Source of the DNA: Bacillota bacterium
Lineage (GTDB): Bacteria; Bacillota; Clostridia; Lachnospirales; Lachnospiraceae
DNA length: 64,000 nt
Reading direction: 5' to 3'
Assembly: GCA_023392535.1 (NCBI GenBank)
Contig: JAEVYY010000002.1
Span: forward strand, 1-64,000
Of this stretch, positions 1 through 9,600 are shown piece after piece. Each line of letters starts with the position of its first letter. Positions within the stretch are counted from its first letter, which is position 1. The notes beneath the pieces are model-generated. The model saw only the letters and a list, made by a program, of their open reading frames with translations, did not search any database and was not told the DNA's origin. The position numbers and the translations under genes are program-made.

Positions 1-124
1 TCGCCCTGCTCATTTTTTAAAAACTTGGTCGACAGGGCTTAGGTGGGTGTTTTGCGCTTTTCGGAAAAGGAACTAAATATATATGATTTTAATTTCATTT
101 CTCACTTGACATCACACCGCTGGA

Positions 125-982
125 CTAAATTTCTGATGCTATGTTTTTAAGATTTTTTAGACCTTCTATCGCAAGTTGTTCTCCTGTATCTGCGAATTTT
201 CTCCAGATCGCACAATTCCCTGCAAGTTCCTCAAAACTTGGATCAAAAGATTCAATTACCAGCGGGCCTTCATACCCAATCTCGGTAATCGCCTGAAAAA
301 ATTCCTTAAAAGGAACCATACCAGTTCCCGGTATACCTCTATCATTTTCATTTACATGAATATAACCTAAATATTCTTTTCCACATGTCATAACTGCCTC
401 TCGGAAGCTCTTTTCTTCTCTTATCATATGAAAACAATCTAGATGAACTTTTATATTTCCAGTTCCTACTTCCTTACAAAATCTGACAGCATCCTGAGCA
501 ATATTTAGGAAAAAGGTCTCAAATCGATTGACACATTCCACACAAATCGTAACATGGCCCTTCTCCTTCGCATATAGACCAACTTCTCTCATACTTTCGA
601 CTCCCCACAACCATTCTTGCTCTGTCCGTGGTTTTTTGGTGATGTATCCCCATCCTGCATAATTCACTCCACCAAGAATAGGTGCACAAAGATAATGACA
701 GATATCCACACATTTCTTCATTGCATCCACGCCTGCTTTACGAATTGCAGGATCCGGAGATATCGGATTGGTCTCTACCGTTAATGTTGTCGTACACACG
801 CATTCTATTTTCACTCTATCCAGCTCACTCTTAACTTGCTCTACTGGAAATGTATAGGGGTCAGCAATTGCAAAATCAATTACTTCAAATCCCAATTCCT
901 TTGCTTTACCAATGATCCATAAATCTTTTTCACTAAATTTTTCTGTCCAAATGAAACTATCCACACCAAATTTATTATTCAT
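125..982 (-). CDS. Sugar phosphate isomerase/epimerase, D-tagatose/D-psicose 3-epimerase-like
   Basis: A 285-residue TIM-barrel protein of the xylose-isomerase-like superfamily. The metal-site and catalytic pattern of ketose 3-epimerases is visible: E149 in VECVNRFE, D182 and H185 in HLDCFHM, H209 in IHVNEND, R215, and E244 in VIESF. Length matches the D-tagatose/D-psicose 3-epimerase family (about 290 residues). It probably interconverts C3 epimers of a free ketose in the cytoplasm, but the exact sugar cannot be read from sequence. It is the last visible gene of a minus-strand run behind a class II aldolase and a bicupin protein, separated from the bicupin by a perfect palindrome. The family call is firm; substrate is inference. 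Confidence 0.85.
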   Translation of the reverse strand: MNNKFGVDSFIWTEKFSEKDLWIIGKAKELGFEVIDFAIADPYTFPVEQVKSELDRVKIECVCTTTLTVETNPISPDPAIRKAGVDAMKKCVDICHYLCAPILGGVNYAGWGYITKKPRTEQEWLWGVESMREVGLYAKEKGHVTICVECVNRFETFFLNIAQDAVRFCKEVGTGNIKVHLDCFHMIREEKSFREAVMTCGKEYLGYIHVNENDRGIPGTGMVPFKEFFQAITEIGYEGPLVIESFDPSFEELAGNCAIWRKFADTGEQLAIEGLKNLKNIASEI

Positions 983-1050
983 TATCCGCCCTTCCTTTCT
1001 CTAATCCGTCATTGCAAATCTGACTCAACACTCATTTGTCATGAATTAGA

Positions 1051-1080
1051 AAGGTTCTTCGCTAATTAGCGAAGAACCTT
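1051..1080. repeat. Perfect 30-bp palindrome between bicupin and epimerase genes
   Basis: Arms AAGGTTCTTCGCTAA and TTAGCGAAGAACCTT are exact reverse complements. In minus-strand RNA this would form a very stable hairpin just after the bicupin stop codon and before the epimerase start. The following minus-strand sequence (TTTCTAATT) is only a weak U tract, so it could be a leaky terminator or an RNA-stability element. On the plus strand it is followed by CGTTTTTC, but no plus-strand gene precedes it. Confidence 0.7.
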
Positions 1081-1110
1081 CGTTTTTCTTAGCATTTACA
1101 AAAATTGTTT

Positions 1111-2028
1111 TTATAATTCTGTAACTGCAAAGACTACTTTTATTGGCTTGTTTTCAAAATTTACCAACTGGTATTTTGTTCCAGCAGGCAGGAAGAAAGA
1201 ATCTTCCGGATTTAATATAAAGCTTTCCTCCAAATCCACCAAATTAACAGTTACTGGTCCATCTATGCAATATAATGCCCCATCTCCTGCATGTACATCC
1301 GGATCAGAACAACGTGGACCGTATCCACCAGCTGGGAGTATAAACTCACCAAAATGTCCATAATCATTGCTTGAGATAAATCTCATTAGCATTGGATGCT
1401 TTGTTCCATGTATATTATTTAATTTTTCAAAATCACGAATTCCGTAAACTGCTCCTGTTTTCCTAGCTTCTTTATAATCTACCGGTGGCCAGCATCCAAT
1501 ATCATCGGTGCACCCTTGTCTGGATATATCATAAATTTTGTCTTTCATATTCGGTAAAGAATCATTGTTCGGACCCTTATAGAATTTTGTTTCTTCATCT
1601 GTTGGGATGACTGCTGGTGGTATATCTTTACTCCATGCTTTCGGTGTAATAAAGTATAAAATTCTTGCCTTATTTTCAGAGAAGTTATGACAACAATGCC
1701 AAGCTCCTTCAGGCATCCATAGACCTTCTCCACTTTGTAAATATGCAAATTGTCCATTTCCACTTCTTTGTAATACAGGTCCATCCAAAATATAATAAGT
1801 CTCATCACCCGGATGAATATCAAGTGGCAAGAATACTCCTCCTGGACACAATTCATAAATACCAAGCATAAAACTGTCTGTAGTTACGATTGTAAAAGTA
1901 TTATCAGAGGTAAATGCGTTATTAGGTGGGTATAATGCGGTTGAATAATCTTGTTTACGAATCAGCATAGGTCTTTTTTTATCTGCTTCAAACGGGAACT
2001 TCTCTAATATATCAACTAACTTTGCCAT
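1111..2028 (-). CDS. Bicupin (double cupin-domain) protein
   Basis: 305 residues with two cupin barrels. The N-terminal cupin carries DIHPGDETYYILDG near residue 72, and the C-terminal cupin repeats the pattern with DVHAGDGALYCIDG near residue 240. Each supplies the His and acidic residues expected for a metal site. No signal peptide is seen, so it is cytoplasmic. Bicupins of this length are found among sugar isomerases, oxidases and dioxygenases, and sequence does not decide between them. It sits 18 bp downstream of the class II aldolase in the same orientation, so a role in the same sugar pathway is likely. Function is unassigned. Confidence 0.7.
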   Translation of the reverse strand: MAKLVDILEKFPFEADKKRPMLIRKQDYSTALYPPNNAFTSDNTFTIVTTDSFMLGIYELCPGGVFLPLDIHPGDETYYILDGPVLQRSGNGQFAYLQSGEGLWMPEGAWHCCHNFSENKARILYFITPKAWSKDIPPAVIPTDEETKFYKGPNNDSLPNMKDKIYDISRQGCTDDIGCWPPVDYKEARKTGAVYGIRDFEKLNNIHGTKHPMLMRFISSNDYGHFGEFILPAGGYGPRCSDPDVHAGDGALYCIDGPVTVNLVDLEESFILNPEDSFFLPAGTKYQLVNFENKPIKVVFAVTEL

Positions 2029-2046
2029 AAAAAAATCTCCTTTTAT

Positions 2047-2934
2047 CTATTTATTATTTCCATTCTTAAATTCTCTAATTACATTTTTTGCATATTCTTT
2101 CATAAACACGAAGGCTTCTTCCTGTAGTTCATGATATGCAATCTTTCCTTCTGTTTCCGCAACACGTTCAGCCACAAATTTAGTCGTTGCTTTCGCCATG
2201 TAAGAATAGTAATTAACTTTGGAACATCCTGCCTCTATTGCGTTTTGCACTTGTGAAAATTCAACACCGGAAGCTCCATGCATAACAACACGACAATTAG
2301 CCGGCATAGCAGCACGAATAGCTTTTACTCTATCGATATCAAGTACTGGAGGCTCTGCATAAATTCCGTGCATCGTACCAAAACATACAGCAAGAGCATC
2401 ACATCCTGTTTCTTCTGCAAATAATTTTGCTTCTTCTGGTTCCGTGAAAAATTTCTTAATATCTTCGTTCGTTAATACCCTGCTTTCCACATCTCCACCG
2501 TGGCTATCTTCTTCCGTTGATGCCATAACTCCAAGTTCTGCTTCCACCGTGATTCCTGCTGCATGAGCAAATTGAACAAATTTTTTAACTTTTTCCATGT
2601 TCTCTTCCATTGGTAAAGCACTGCAGTCATACATAATAGATGGAAAACCAACACGAATCGCACGCATTACAAAATCATAGTCACTACCATGATCTAAATG
2701 TACACAAACCGGAACAGTAGCTTCCTTTGCATATTTGATCATTTCAGGACCAATTCTCTCAATCGGAATTAAAGAATCATGTACCTGAGCGTGATCAATG
2801 ATAATCGGTGTATTTAATTCCTCGGCAGCACCAATCACCGCACGAATTGTTTCTACATTCGGGGTGTTAATGCAAGGAATTGCATATTTTTCCCTCTCTG
2901 CTATTTCTAAAATTTCTTTCATGTTAACTAACAT
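2047..2934 (-). CDS. Class II fructose/tagatose-bisphosphate aldolase family protein
   Basis: 295 residues of the zinc-dependent class II aldolase family (Fba/GatY/KbaY). Visible landmarks are VHLDHGSD (D81 general acid, H82 zinc ligand), EAELG near 131-135, FGTMHG (H189 zinc ligand), and MHGASGV (H219 zinc ligand plus phosphate loop). It cleaves a ketose bisphosphate to glycerone phosphate and an aldehyde. The neighbouring epimerase and bicupin suggest a dedicated sugar rather than housekeeping glycolysis. An AGGAGGA motif 8 nt upstream supports the start at 2934. The regulator encoded just upstream on the same strand is a plausible controller. Substrate is not determinable here. Confidence 0.88.
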   Translation of the reverse strand: MLVNMKEILEIAEREKYAIPCINTPNVETIRAVIGAAEELNTPIIIDHAQVHDSLIPIERIGPEMIKYAKEATVPVCVHLDHGSDYDFVMRAIRVGFPSIMYDCSALPMEENMEKVKKFVQFAHAAGITVEAELGVMASTEEDSHGGDVESRVLTNEDIKKFFTEPEEAKLFAEETGCDALAVCFGTMHGIYAEPPVLDIDRVKAIRAAMPANCRVVMHGASGVEFSQVQNAIEAGCSKVNYYSYMAKATTKFVAERVAETEGKIAYHELQEEAFVFMKEYAKNVIREFKNGNNK

Positions 2935-3130
2935 TTTGTATCCTCCTTTTGTTTATATTGTATATTTTTTTGTTGTACTTACTGCCTATATTCATCATAA
3001 CGAAATTAAAATAGTAAGTATATAGACCATAATTTCATATTTTGCACAATATTTTCTTATTTCGGGCAATAAATGAGTTTATGATTCAAGTAATTTTTAT
3101 CAATTTATAGTATTACCAATAAAACAAAAA

Positions 3131-3163
3131 AACATTTGCACAGTATCGAACTGTTCAAATGTT
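3131..3163 (-). terminator. Intrinsic terminator after the PRD regulator
   Basis: Stem AACATTTG-c-ACAGT / ACTGT-t-CAAATGTT with an ATCGA loop. On the minus strand it is followed by a T-rich run (3120-3130). It lies 24 bp beyond the stop codon of the PRD regulator, so it ends that transcript before the aldolase operon. Confidence 0.8.
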
Positions 3164-3186
3164 TCTTAGATTTTACAAATAAATCA

Positions 3187-5154
3187 TTACATCTTTACTT
3201 TTTTTATTTGATCATAGATTTGTAAACTTGTTTCTGTATTCTTTATTTTTTGTAATAATTCCTGGTTTTCTATTAATTCATACAAATAATGAAACAAGAC
3301 TTTTATTTTAAGCGGTTCTTTGTATTTTATGGCAATCAAAAATATCAATTTCACTCTTTCATCTTGATTCCAACGTACTCTGTGACGCACTCTTGCTACC
3401 GCAATACTATTTTTCAAAACAAAATCATGATAATGATGTGGTATTGCTATTTCATTTCCTATTGAAGTCGGACAAAATCGCTCTCGTTCCAGCACTTTAT
3501 CACGGAACCCTTCCTCAACACATCCTTTTTCCTTCAGTAAATCTGCCATCCTACTAATAGCCTCTTCTTTATTTGGTACGGTTAGATCTGGAATGATTCG
3601 TTCCGTAGAAAATACTTCTTGTATGATTTCCTGTAGCAGCTTCACTTGATATTTCCATTCCATATTATCTAATCCATTTTGTATGCATTCCATATCATTA
3701 CTATTGATATGTTTTGTAATCTCTATGACATTATCTGTTTTCTCTTTAAAAGGCACAGTAGCAATAATAAGAGAATCCGCAGCCAGAGAATCATCAAAAT
3801 CCTTAAAATATAGGCTTTTTTTAATTATTAATTTGGGGATTGCTTCCTCTATTTTTTCTTTTTGATAAAATGCAGTATGATAATTGGTTCCATGCACAAG
3901 AATAGCTGGTATCCTGTTTTTTGCATCGCTGATGCAATTGTGAATTAATAATACAATCCATGCAACATCATCCTGCCTAAAATGGCAGCCAATACTTTTT
4001 TCCACCTCATAAAGGTTCGTCATGCAAATTCCATAAAGTCCCGTAAATTGTTTTTGAATATCCCTGTATAATTCACTCCAGTCTAAAATCTGATAGTACT
4101 CTCTTATTTTTACACGAACGAAAGCAATATTCAATTCTTTGATCAACTCGTCATTAATGCTTAATAGTTTAATTCCTATAATTTCTTCAATTCCTAAAAG
4201 GAAATCAATTACGATATCGTTATATTCAGTTTGCATATGCACATTCATATCATCGCAAGTATTTGCAACAAAAAGTCTAGCAGCCAAATATTGCGCCTCT
4301 GCCTGATATCCCTTTTTATATTCCGGAAGAATATTCTTTAAAACTAATGAAGCGACATTCAAATACTTACTATCAATCTCAGCCTGTGTTTCCTGCTGAT
4401 CCACTTTATTAATCTTTTTGCCGATACGTACCCTCTCAACCGTAATGGCAAGATATTCCAACAAGCGTCCAAATGATATATCTACGAACTGAAGTCCCAG
4501 TGTCTGCTCTACCAACCATAATTCTTCCTGGATGGCAAGCAGATCATCAACCGTATACGTGTTCGATAGATACGTATATGCCTTTTTACTAATTCTTTTA
4601 TCCATCGTTCCAATATCATCTAAAATAGTGTCACGATTCCAATTCCAATATTTAGAATTATTGCAATCAATCATCGACTGGCGGATATTAAACTCATTTC
4701 CTTCTAAAACGATACCCTGATTCCTAATTTTTTTTATTTTCACATGGAATTTCTTTAAGTCCTCATCAATTTGTTTTAAGTCTTTTTGTATTGTATTTCT
4801 ACTGACTGACAACTCATCTGCAAACAGCTGAATCGTATAATTGGCCTGATATAAAAATAAGGTTTCTAGTATATATTCCTTTCTATGCGTATAGAATTCA
4901 GTTGCTCTGCTGACCGTCTCATTCAATACCTGTATAATTTCCTGCCTTTGCTCGGGTGTTGCCACCAGTAAAAATCCTTTTTTGGGTATGCTTTGCAAGG
5001 ACACTTGAAATTTCTCAAGATCTTTTTTAATTTGTGTTAAATTATGCTTGATATTGCTGGCAGATATCCCCGTCAAATCTGCCAGCGAATTTGCCGTGAT
5101 ATACCCCTCAACATCCACAATACTCCTAATCACTTTTTCACTGATAAGATCCAT
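3187..5154 (-). CDS. PRD-domain transcriptional regulator with C-terminal PTS EIIA module
   Basis: 655 residues in the LicR/MtlR layout: N-terminal helix-turn-helix domains (about 1-160), two PTS regulation domains (about 190-410, with conserved His in the second at IHNCI), an EIIB-like segment (about 415-500) and an EIIA-fructose-type domain (about 510-650). The EIIA phosphorylation motif is intact as AIPH with H573. The EIIB-like segment reads VHGTNYHTA where a phosphorylatable Cys is expected, so this site appears lost. Such proteins activate sugar operons according to PTS phosphorylation state. No PTS transporter is encoded in this window. The aldolase operon directly downstream is its probable target (inference). 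Confidence 0.88.
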   Translation of the reverse strand: MDLISEKVIRSIVDVEGYITANSLADLTGISASNIKHNLTQIKKDLEKFQVSLQSIPKKGFLLVATPEQRQEIIQVLNETVSRATEFYTHRKEYILETLFLYQANYTIQLFADELSVSRNTIQKDLKQIDEDLKKFHVKIKKIRNQGIVLEGNEFNIRQSMIDCNNSKYWNWNRDTILDDIGTMDKRISKKAYTYLSNTYTVDDLLAIQEELWLVEQTLGLQFVDISFGRLLEYLAITVERVRIGKKINKVDQQETQAEIDSKYLNVASLVLKNILPEYKKGYQAEAQYLAARLFVANTCDDMNVHMQTEYNDIVIDFLLGIEEIIGIKLLSINDELIKELNIAFVRVKIREYYQILDWSELYRDIQKQFTGLYGICMTNLYEVEKSIGCHFRQDDVAWIVLLIHNCISDAKNRIPAILVHGTNYHTAFYQKEKIEEAIPKLIIKKSLYFKDFDDSLAADSLIIATVPFKEKTDNVIEITKHINSNDMECIQNGLDNMEWKYQVKLLQEIIQEVFSTERIIPDLTVPNKEEAISRMADLLKEKGCVEEGFRDKVLERERFCPTSIGNEIAIPHHYHDFVLKNSIAVARVRHRVRWNQDERVKLIFLIAIKYKEPLKIKVLFHYLYELIENQELLQKIKNTETSLQIYDQIKKVKM

Positions 5155-5302
5155 ATAGTACCTTCTCCTTTGGCTATTTTTACCCCGATTGCACTTTCAT
5201 CATAAGGTATTCTCATTTAACTGTCAAAAGATACTTTATTTACATATAATCTGCAAAAATATAAAAAATACTCTAAATACTGTTGATAGAGGTTTAAAAA
5301 TA

Positions 5303-6643
5303 TTACTGAAAAGTACCCATGATGGATGTAATTAGTATTAGAACTAAAAATGCAGGAGCAATAAATTTAATTACCATATCATATAGCTTTCTATTTTTAA
5401 ACTCTTCTGACAGATTGATTTCTTCTGCAATTAAATCTGTTTTCATCACATGTCCTATAAAAATACACATGAGCAGAGCAATCACAGGCATCAGAATCGT
5501 ATTGCTTATAAAATCAAAAAAGTCCAAAATCGATAACTTCAATATTGTAACACCTGACCATATGCCAAATCCAAGCGTAGAAGGTATCGCCATCGCAAAT
5601 GCTATAAGAATTACCATTAGGCATATGCTGTTTCGGCTCCATTTTGTCTTTTCTGCTATCATAGATACGATCGTTTCCATTAAGGAGATGGAAGATGTAA
5701 CAGCAGCAAGAAATACAAGTATAAAAAACGCGCCACCTATTATATGACCAAATTTCATACTCGCAAATACTTTTGGCAACATAACAAACATCAGACCAGG
5801 TCCCGAAGTGGAAGCTGCCTGTTCTCCGCCCGCAAAGGCAAACACGGATGGAACAATGATCAATCCAGCAATAAATGCGATTCCCGTATCAAATATTTCT
5901 ATATATTTGATGCAACTTTCTATTTTTTCTTCTTTTTTCATATAAGAGCCATATGTTACCATAATACCCATTGCCAGAGACAAGGAATAAAATAACTGAC
6001 CGGCCGCGGCAACTAACGCTTCAAATGATAATTTGCTTATATTTGGCGTGATATAATAGATAAATCCTTCCATTGCTCCTGGAACGGTTAGTCCATATAA
6101 TGCAATTATGATTGACAATAGAATTAAAATAGGCATCAAAATTTTATTGAATTTTTCAATACCTTTTTCCACCCCTCCTACAACAATGGATGCTGTCACC
6201 AATAGAAAAACTACTAAAAATAGAATTGGTTGCATTGTTGTACTAATAAATTGTGAAAAATAGGTATCTTTTGCAGCTGCCAAGCCTTCCTGCATCAAAT
6301 ACACTGAAACATATTTTACGACCCATCCACCAATTACACAATAATAAGGAAAAATGATAACTGGTACAATTGCAGATAAATATCCGATAAATTTAAACTT
6401 TTTATTCAGTACGCCATATGCATCCAAAACACTTTTACCTGTTTTTCTGCCAATTGTTACTTCCGTAATCATCAACGTAAAACCAAATGTAACAGCCAAC
6501 ACAAGGTAAATAAATAAAAAAGTACCTCCGCCATATTTTGCTGCCAAATAGGGAAATCTCCAAAGGTTTCCCAAACCTACTGCAGATCCTGCAGCCGCTA
6601 GTACAAATCCCACTCTACCTGTAAATTTATTTTTTTCTCCCAT
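5303..6643 (-). CDS. Sodium-dependent amino-acid symporter, NSS/SNF family (MhsT/LeuT-like)
   Basis: About 446 residues. The family signature in TM1 is clear (GSAVGLGNLWRFPY, preceded by GRVGFVLAAA), and 11 hydrophobic segments follow, as in the short bacterial MhsT-type members. It imports an amino acid or related substrate with Na+. The chosen start (ATG at 6643) gives the usual N terminus; it has an AAAGGA motif about 12 nt upstream, a rather long spacer. An upstream in-frame ATG at 6676 would add 11 mostly Lys residues but has no recognisable ribosome binding site. It is a single gene with no evident metabolic partner in the neighbouring operons. Confidence 0.88.
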   Translation of the reverse strand: MGEKNKFTGRVGFVLAAAGSAVGLGNLWRFPYLAAKYGGGTFLFIYLVLAVTFGFTLMITEVTIGRKTGKSVLDAYGVLNKKFKFIGYLSAIVPVIIFPYYCVIGGWVVKYVSVYLMQEGLAAAKDTYFSQFISTTMQPILFLVVFLLVTASIVVGGVEKGIEKFNKILMPILILLSIIIALYGLTVPGAMEGFIYYITPNISKLSFEALVAAAGQLFYSLSLAMGIMVTYGSYMKKEEKIESCIKYIEIFDTGIAFIAGLIIVPSVFAFAGGEQAASTSGPGLMFVMLPKVFASMKFGHIIGGAFFILVFLAAVTSSISLMETIVSMIAEKTKWSRNSICLMVILIAFAMAIPSTLGFGIWSGVTILKLSILDFFDFISNTILMPVIALLMCIFIGHVMKTDLIAEEINLSEEFKNRKLYDMVIKFIAPAFLVLILITSIMGTFQ

Positions 6644-6837
6644 GAAAAAACTAAGTCCTTTCTTTTTTTTCTTCATTCCATGTTAGGAAGAAGCACTAAT
6701 TAGCTATTCTAAAGGAGTGATATGGGATTTGCAATGCTTTCCATTAATTTTATTGTATATTTTATAAAAAGTCCTCAAATTGGAAAGTGGGAGTCGCACA
6801 ATATAAGTGAGCGCTCCCCTACACTACAACAGAACAG

Positions 6838-7890
6838 TCATTGGTTTAAGAAGTGTATCCTTCTGTCTTCAAAAGGAAATACGATTTTTTCTCTTTTTCT
6901 TGATGATTCATAAATTCCTTTTACTAATTCTAACGTTTTTCGACCTTCCATTAATGATACCTCTACCGGTGTATCATTGCACACTGCATCATAGAACTGT
7001 TGTAGCTGCATGTCATGCGCACTTCCCCAATAGCCTGGTCCTACAATAACATCTTCATATGTATTTCTGATTTCTGTACATTTTCCATCTATCTCAATGT
7101 AACCCATGTCCTGTATCATTTTAGCCCGGCCTTTTTCTCCAAATAGTTCAATTTCTATAGGACTATCATCTTTATATACATTGGTAGCATATAAATTGTA
7201 AATACAACCGCCTCTAAAACCTATTACGGCAGCTGCAGTATCTTCAACATTTACAAAGTGATGACAATTATTATCGACATTCCCATGAACCCATAGAACC
7301 TCTTCTCCAATCAGATAGCGGACTCTGTCAATGCTATGGATTGCTTGATCTATTAAAACACCTCCTCCTTCTCCATCCCATGTACCCTTCCAGTCGCTTC
7401 CAGCATAATAATCTGCTTGCCTCGACCACGTAAGCGTTGATTTAGCTCCAGTGATTTTACCCAGTTTTCCACCCCGAATCATTTCCTTAATAATTTCTAT
7501 CCCTTTTACATATCTCGTTTGGAAAATGACTCCTGCCTTTACTTTTGTTTCCAACTCAACTTTTATCATTTCATCTGCCTGTTGCAGTGTCATTGCAACA
7601 GGTTTCTCAACAAGCACATTTTTTTTGGCACACATAGCTTTAATTGCTGCTTCCTTATGTAGATAATGAGGTAAACAGATGTGAATAACGTCAATATCCT
7701 TATCTAATATGGTATTCATATCACTCTCTACTTTACAGCCTAAGAAATTTTTCGAAAATAATCTTGCTTTATCTACTTCTTTATCTACTGCATAAACCAC
7801 ATTCACTCTGTCACTCAATTTTTGAAATGCACTGAGATAGGAAACTGATATTCTTCCACATCCCACAATTGCAACCTTTAATTTTCTCAT
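6838..7890 (-). CDS. Gfo/Idh/MocA family NAD(P)-dependent oxidoreductase
   Basis: 350 residues. An N-terminal Rossmann fold (VAIVGCGRIS) is followed by the family EKP motif (E95-K96-P97) and a C-terminal alpha/beta domain with GGGVLIDQAIHSID, where the catalytic-region Asp and His lie. The family oxidises or reduces sugars, inositols and sugar acids. It is the last gene of the 12930-6838 operon. A second paralogue opens the same operon, and a xylose-isomerase-like protein sits directly upstream, the arrangement seen in inositol or unusual-sugar catabolism. The substrate is not identifiable. Confidence 0.88.
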   Translation of the reverse strand: MRKLKVAIVGCGRISVSYLSAFQKLSDRVNVVYAVDKEVDKARLFSKNFLGCKVESDMNTILDKDIDVIHICLPHYLHKEAAIKAMCAKKNVLVEKPVAMTLQQADEMIKVELETKVKAGVIFQTRYVKGIEIIKEMIRGGKLGKITGAKSTLTWSRQADYYAGSDWKGTWDGEGGGVLIDQAIHSIDRVRYLIGEEVLWVHGNVDNNCHHFVNVEDTAAAVIGFRGGCIYNLYATNVYKDDSPIEIELFGEKGRAKMIQDMGYIEIDGKCTEIRNTYEDVIVGPGYWGSAHDMQLQQFYDAVCNDTPVEVSLMEGRKTLELVKGIYESSRKREKIVFPFEDRRIHFLNQ

Positions 7891-7913
7891 TTGTATCCCT
7901 CTGCCTAAATTAT

Positions 7914-8735
7914 TTAGAAATCAATTATTAATTGATCCAATACTTCTTTTGCTGCCCTGATGTCTCTTTTTTGTTCTTCTCCCGAAATTTCTCTTTCAAT
8001 TGTGATATCACCTTGATATCCAATCTCCTTTAGCTTTGCAATGAATCTAGGATAGTCTACCTTGCCTTCACCAAGCGGCGTTTCAGTACCTAGATTTCTT
8101 CCATTAACCGGGTATTTGGCATCTTTTCCATGAATCCCCATCACGTGTTCTCCAAATATATCTAATGCATCTATCGGGTTTGCTTTACCATACATAATTA
8201 AGTTAGCAGGATCCAAATTGATACCAACATGATCTGAGCCGATATCTTCTATTGCTCTTTTTAATGTTACCGGCGTTTCCTGACCTGTCTCAAAAAGAAA
8301 ATTTTGACCATTTTCCTTACACTTTTTAACGAGTTCTTTTAAGGCTACAAGAACCTCTGCATAATTTTCATCGTATGGATTTTCAGGAATGAATCCTACA
8401 TGTGTAATTAGATTTGGAATCTTCATCAATTTCGCAAAATCAGAGCCTCTTTTTAATGTCTGTAAACGCTGGAAACGATATGCTTTCGGTACTAGACCAA
8501 GTGTAACCAGACCGTCATATAAATCCCATGCAACAGGACCAGACCATCCGCACCAGAATGCCGTTATATGTACCTTATATTTTTTTACAGCCATATTTAC
8601 CCGTTCCGCCATTTCGCCCGTAAACATATCCTCGTCCCAAGATACTAGTTGACAGCAACTCATGCCCATATCAATTATTTCTTGAAATTTTATTTCTATA
8701 TTATGATCTAATTCTACTAAAACTCCAACCTGCAT
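7914..8735 (-). CDS. Sugar phosphate isomerase/epimerase (xylose-isomerase-like TIM barrel)
   Basis: 273 residues. Metal-binding positions of the superfamily are visible: E in LFETGQET, D in GINLDPANL, H in GIHGKDA, and E in ITIEREI near the C terminus. It probably isomerises or epimerises the sugar taken up by the adjacent ABC importer. The start at 8735 is set by a GGAGG motif seven bases upstream. A longer reading from 8759 would add eight residues without a good ribosome binding site. It lies between the inner-membrane permease gene and a Gfo/Idh/MocA dehydrogenase, all on the minus strand. Substrate unknown. Confidence 0.85.
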   Translation of the reverse strand: MQVGVLVELDHNIEIKFQEIIDMGMSCCQLVSWDEDMFTGEMAERVNMAVKKYKVHITAFWCGWSGPVAWDLYDGLVTLGLVPKAYRFQRLQTLKRGSDFAKLMKIPNLITHVGFIPENPYDENYAEVLVALKELVKKCKENGQNFLFETGQETPVTLKRAIEDIGSDHVGINLDPANLIMYGKANPIDALDIFGEHVMGIHGKDAKYPVNGRNLGTETPLGEGKVDYPRFIAKLKEIGYQGDITIEREISGEEQKRDIRAAKEVLDQLIIDF

Positions 8736-8769
8736 ATTATATCCTCCATATACTATCATTTTGTAATCA

Positions 8770-9600
8770 TTATCCCTTTACTGCCCCAGTCGTAATCCCA
8801 CCTACTATATACTTCTGCATGAATACAAAGAAAATCAGACTTGGTACCATTGACATTACAATACCTGGCAAAGCATGTTCCCAATCCGCTGTTTGGGCCG
8901 AAAATTGCATGTATAATGCATTTTGAATGTTCATAGCCATTGCATTTCCCCCAACAATTAATTGGTTCGTAATAATATCATTCCAGATAGCAAGGGTATC
9001 AATTACCAATACAGTTGTCAGGATCGGTTTTAATAGCGGAAGCACAATACTAAAATAGGTTCTGGTCGGAGAGGCTCCATCAATACAAGCACACTCTTCC
9101 AATTCTATTGGGACATTTTTGACAAATCCATGTATCATATATACTGCTAAAGGCATGCAAAGTCCTATGATGACTACAATATAACCTAGTTTTGAACCCG
9201 TTAAATGCATGCTGGCAACTACTCTTGTCAATGTAATCATATAGGACTGAAATGGCACCATAATAGGCATAATAATTAATAAAAAACAGATTTTGCTAAA
9301 TTTACTTTTTGTTCTTGCCAACTTATAAGCTGCCATGGGCGCCAATAACATTATTCCGCAAACAGAGATTACGGTATAAAACAGCGTATTTTTAATTAAT
9401 AATGGGAACTTAAATTTAGTCCATGTCTCCATATACATATCTAAACTCCAATTTTGGGGCAATGCTAGAAAATGTTGCAGCATATCATTATATGGTTTGA
9501 ATGAATTTATAAATATAAGAACTAATGGTAACAACCAGAACACTGATGCCACAAATATGAAAACTGCAAAAATACTAATCTTTTTCCTATTGATATTCAT
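8770..9600 (-). CDS. Carbohydrate ABC transporter permease, MalG type
   Basis: 276 residues with six predicted membrane helices. It has the importer EAA loop that docks the ATPase (ELEECACIDGASPTRTYFSIVLPLLKP, about residues 160-185). The N terminus carries a first helix and a short periplasmic stretch as usual for MalG-type CUT1 permeases. The start codon overlaps the last base of the MalF-type gene, showing translational coupling. It forms the membrane channel with that partner and the binding lipoprotein at 10586. No cognate ATPase is encoded nearby, so a shared MsmK-like ATPase elsewhere is expected (inference). Confidence 0.9.
   Translation of the reverse strand: MNINRKKISIFAVFIFVASVFWLLPLVLIFINSFKPYNDMLQHFLALPQNWSLDMYMETWTKFKFPLLIKNTLFYTVISVCGIMLLAPMAAYKLARTKSKFSKICFLLIIMPIMVPFQSYMITLTRVVASMHLTGSKLGYIVVIIGLCMPLAVYMIHGFVKNVPIELEECACIDGASPTRTYFSIVLPLLKPILTTVLVIDTLAIWNDIITNQLIVGGNAMAMNIQNALYMQFSAQTADWEHALPGIVMSMVPSLIFFVFMQKYIVGGITTGAVKG

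Noticed and set aside
1..124. Possible regulatory or RNA element at the left edge
   Set aside because: A GCCCTG/CAGGGC pair and a short CTTTTC-GG-AAAAG stem are visible but too weak for a call; nothing else is seen in this stretch.
6722..6913. Plus-strand 63-codon frame with a perfect AAAGGAG motif
   Set aside because: The ribosome binding site is good, but the second half is antisense to the 3' end of the Gfo/Idh/MocA gene and the protein resembles nothing I recognise. Likely chance.
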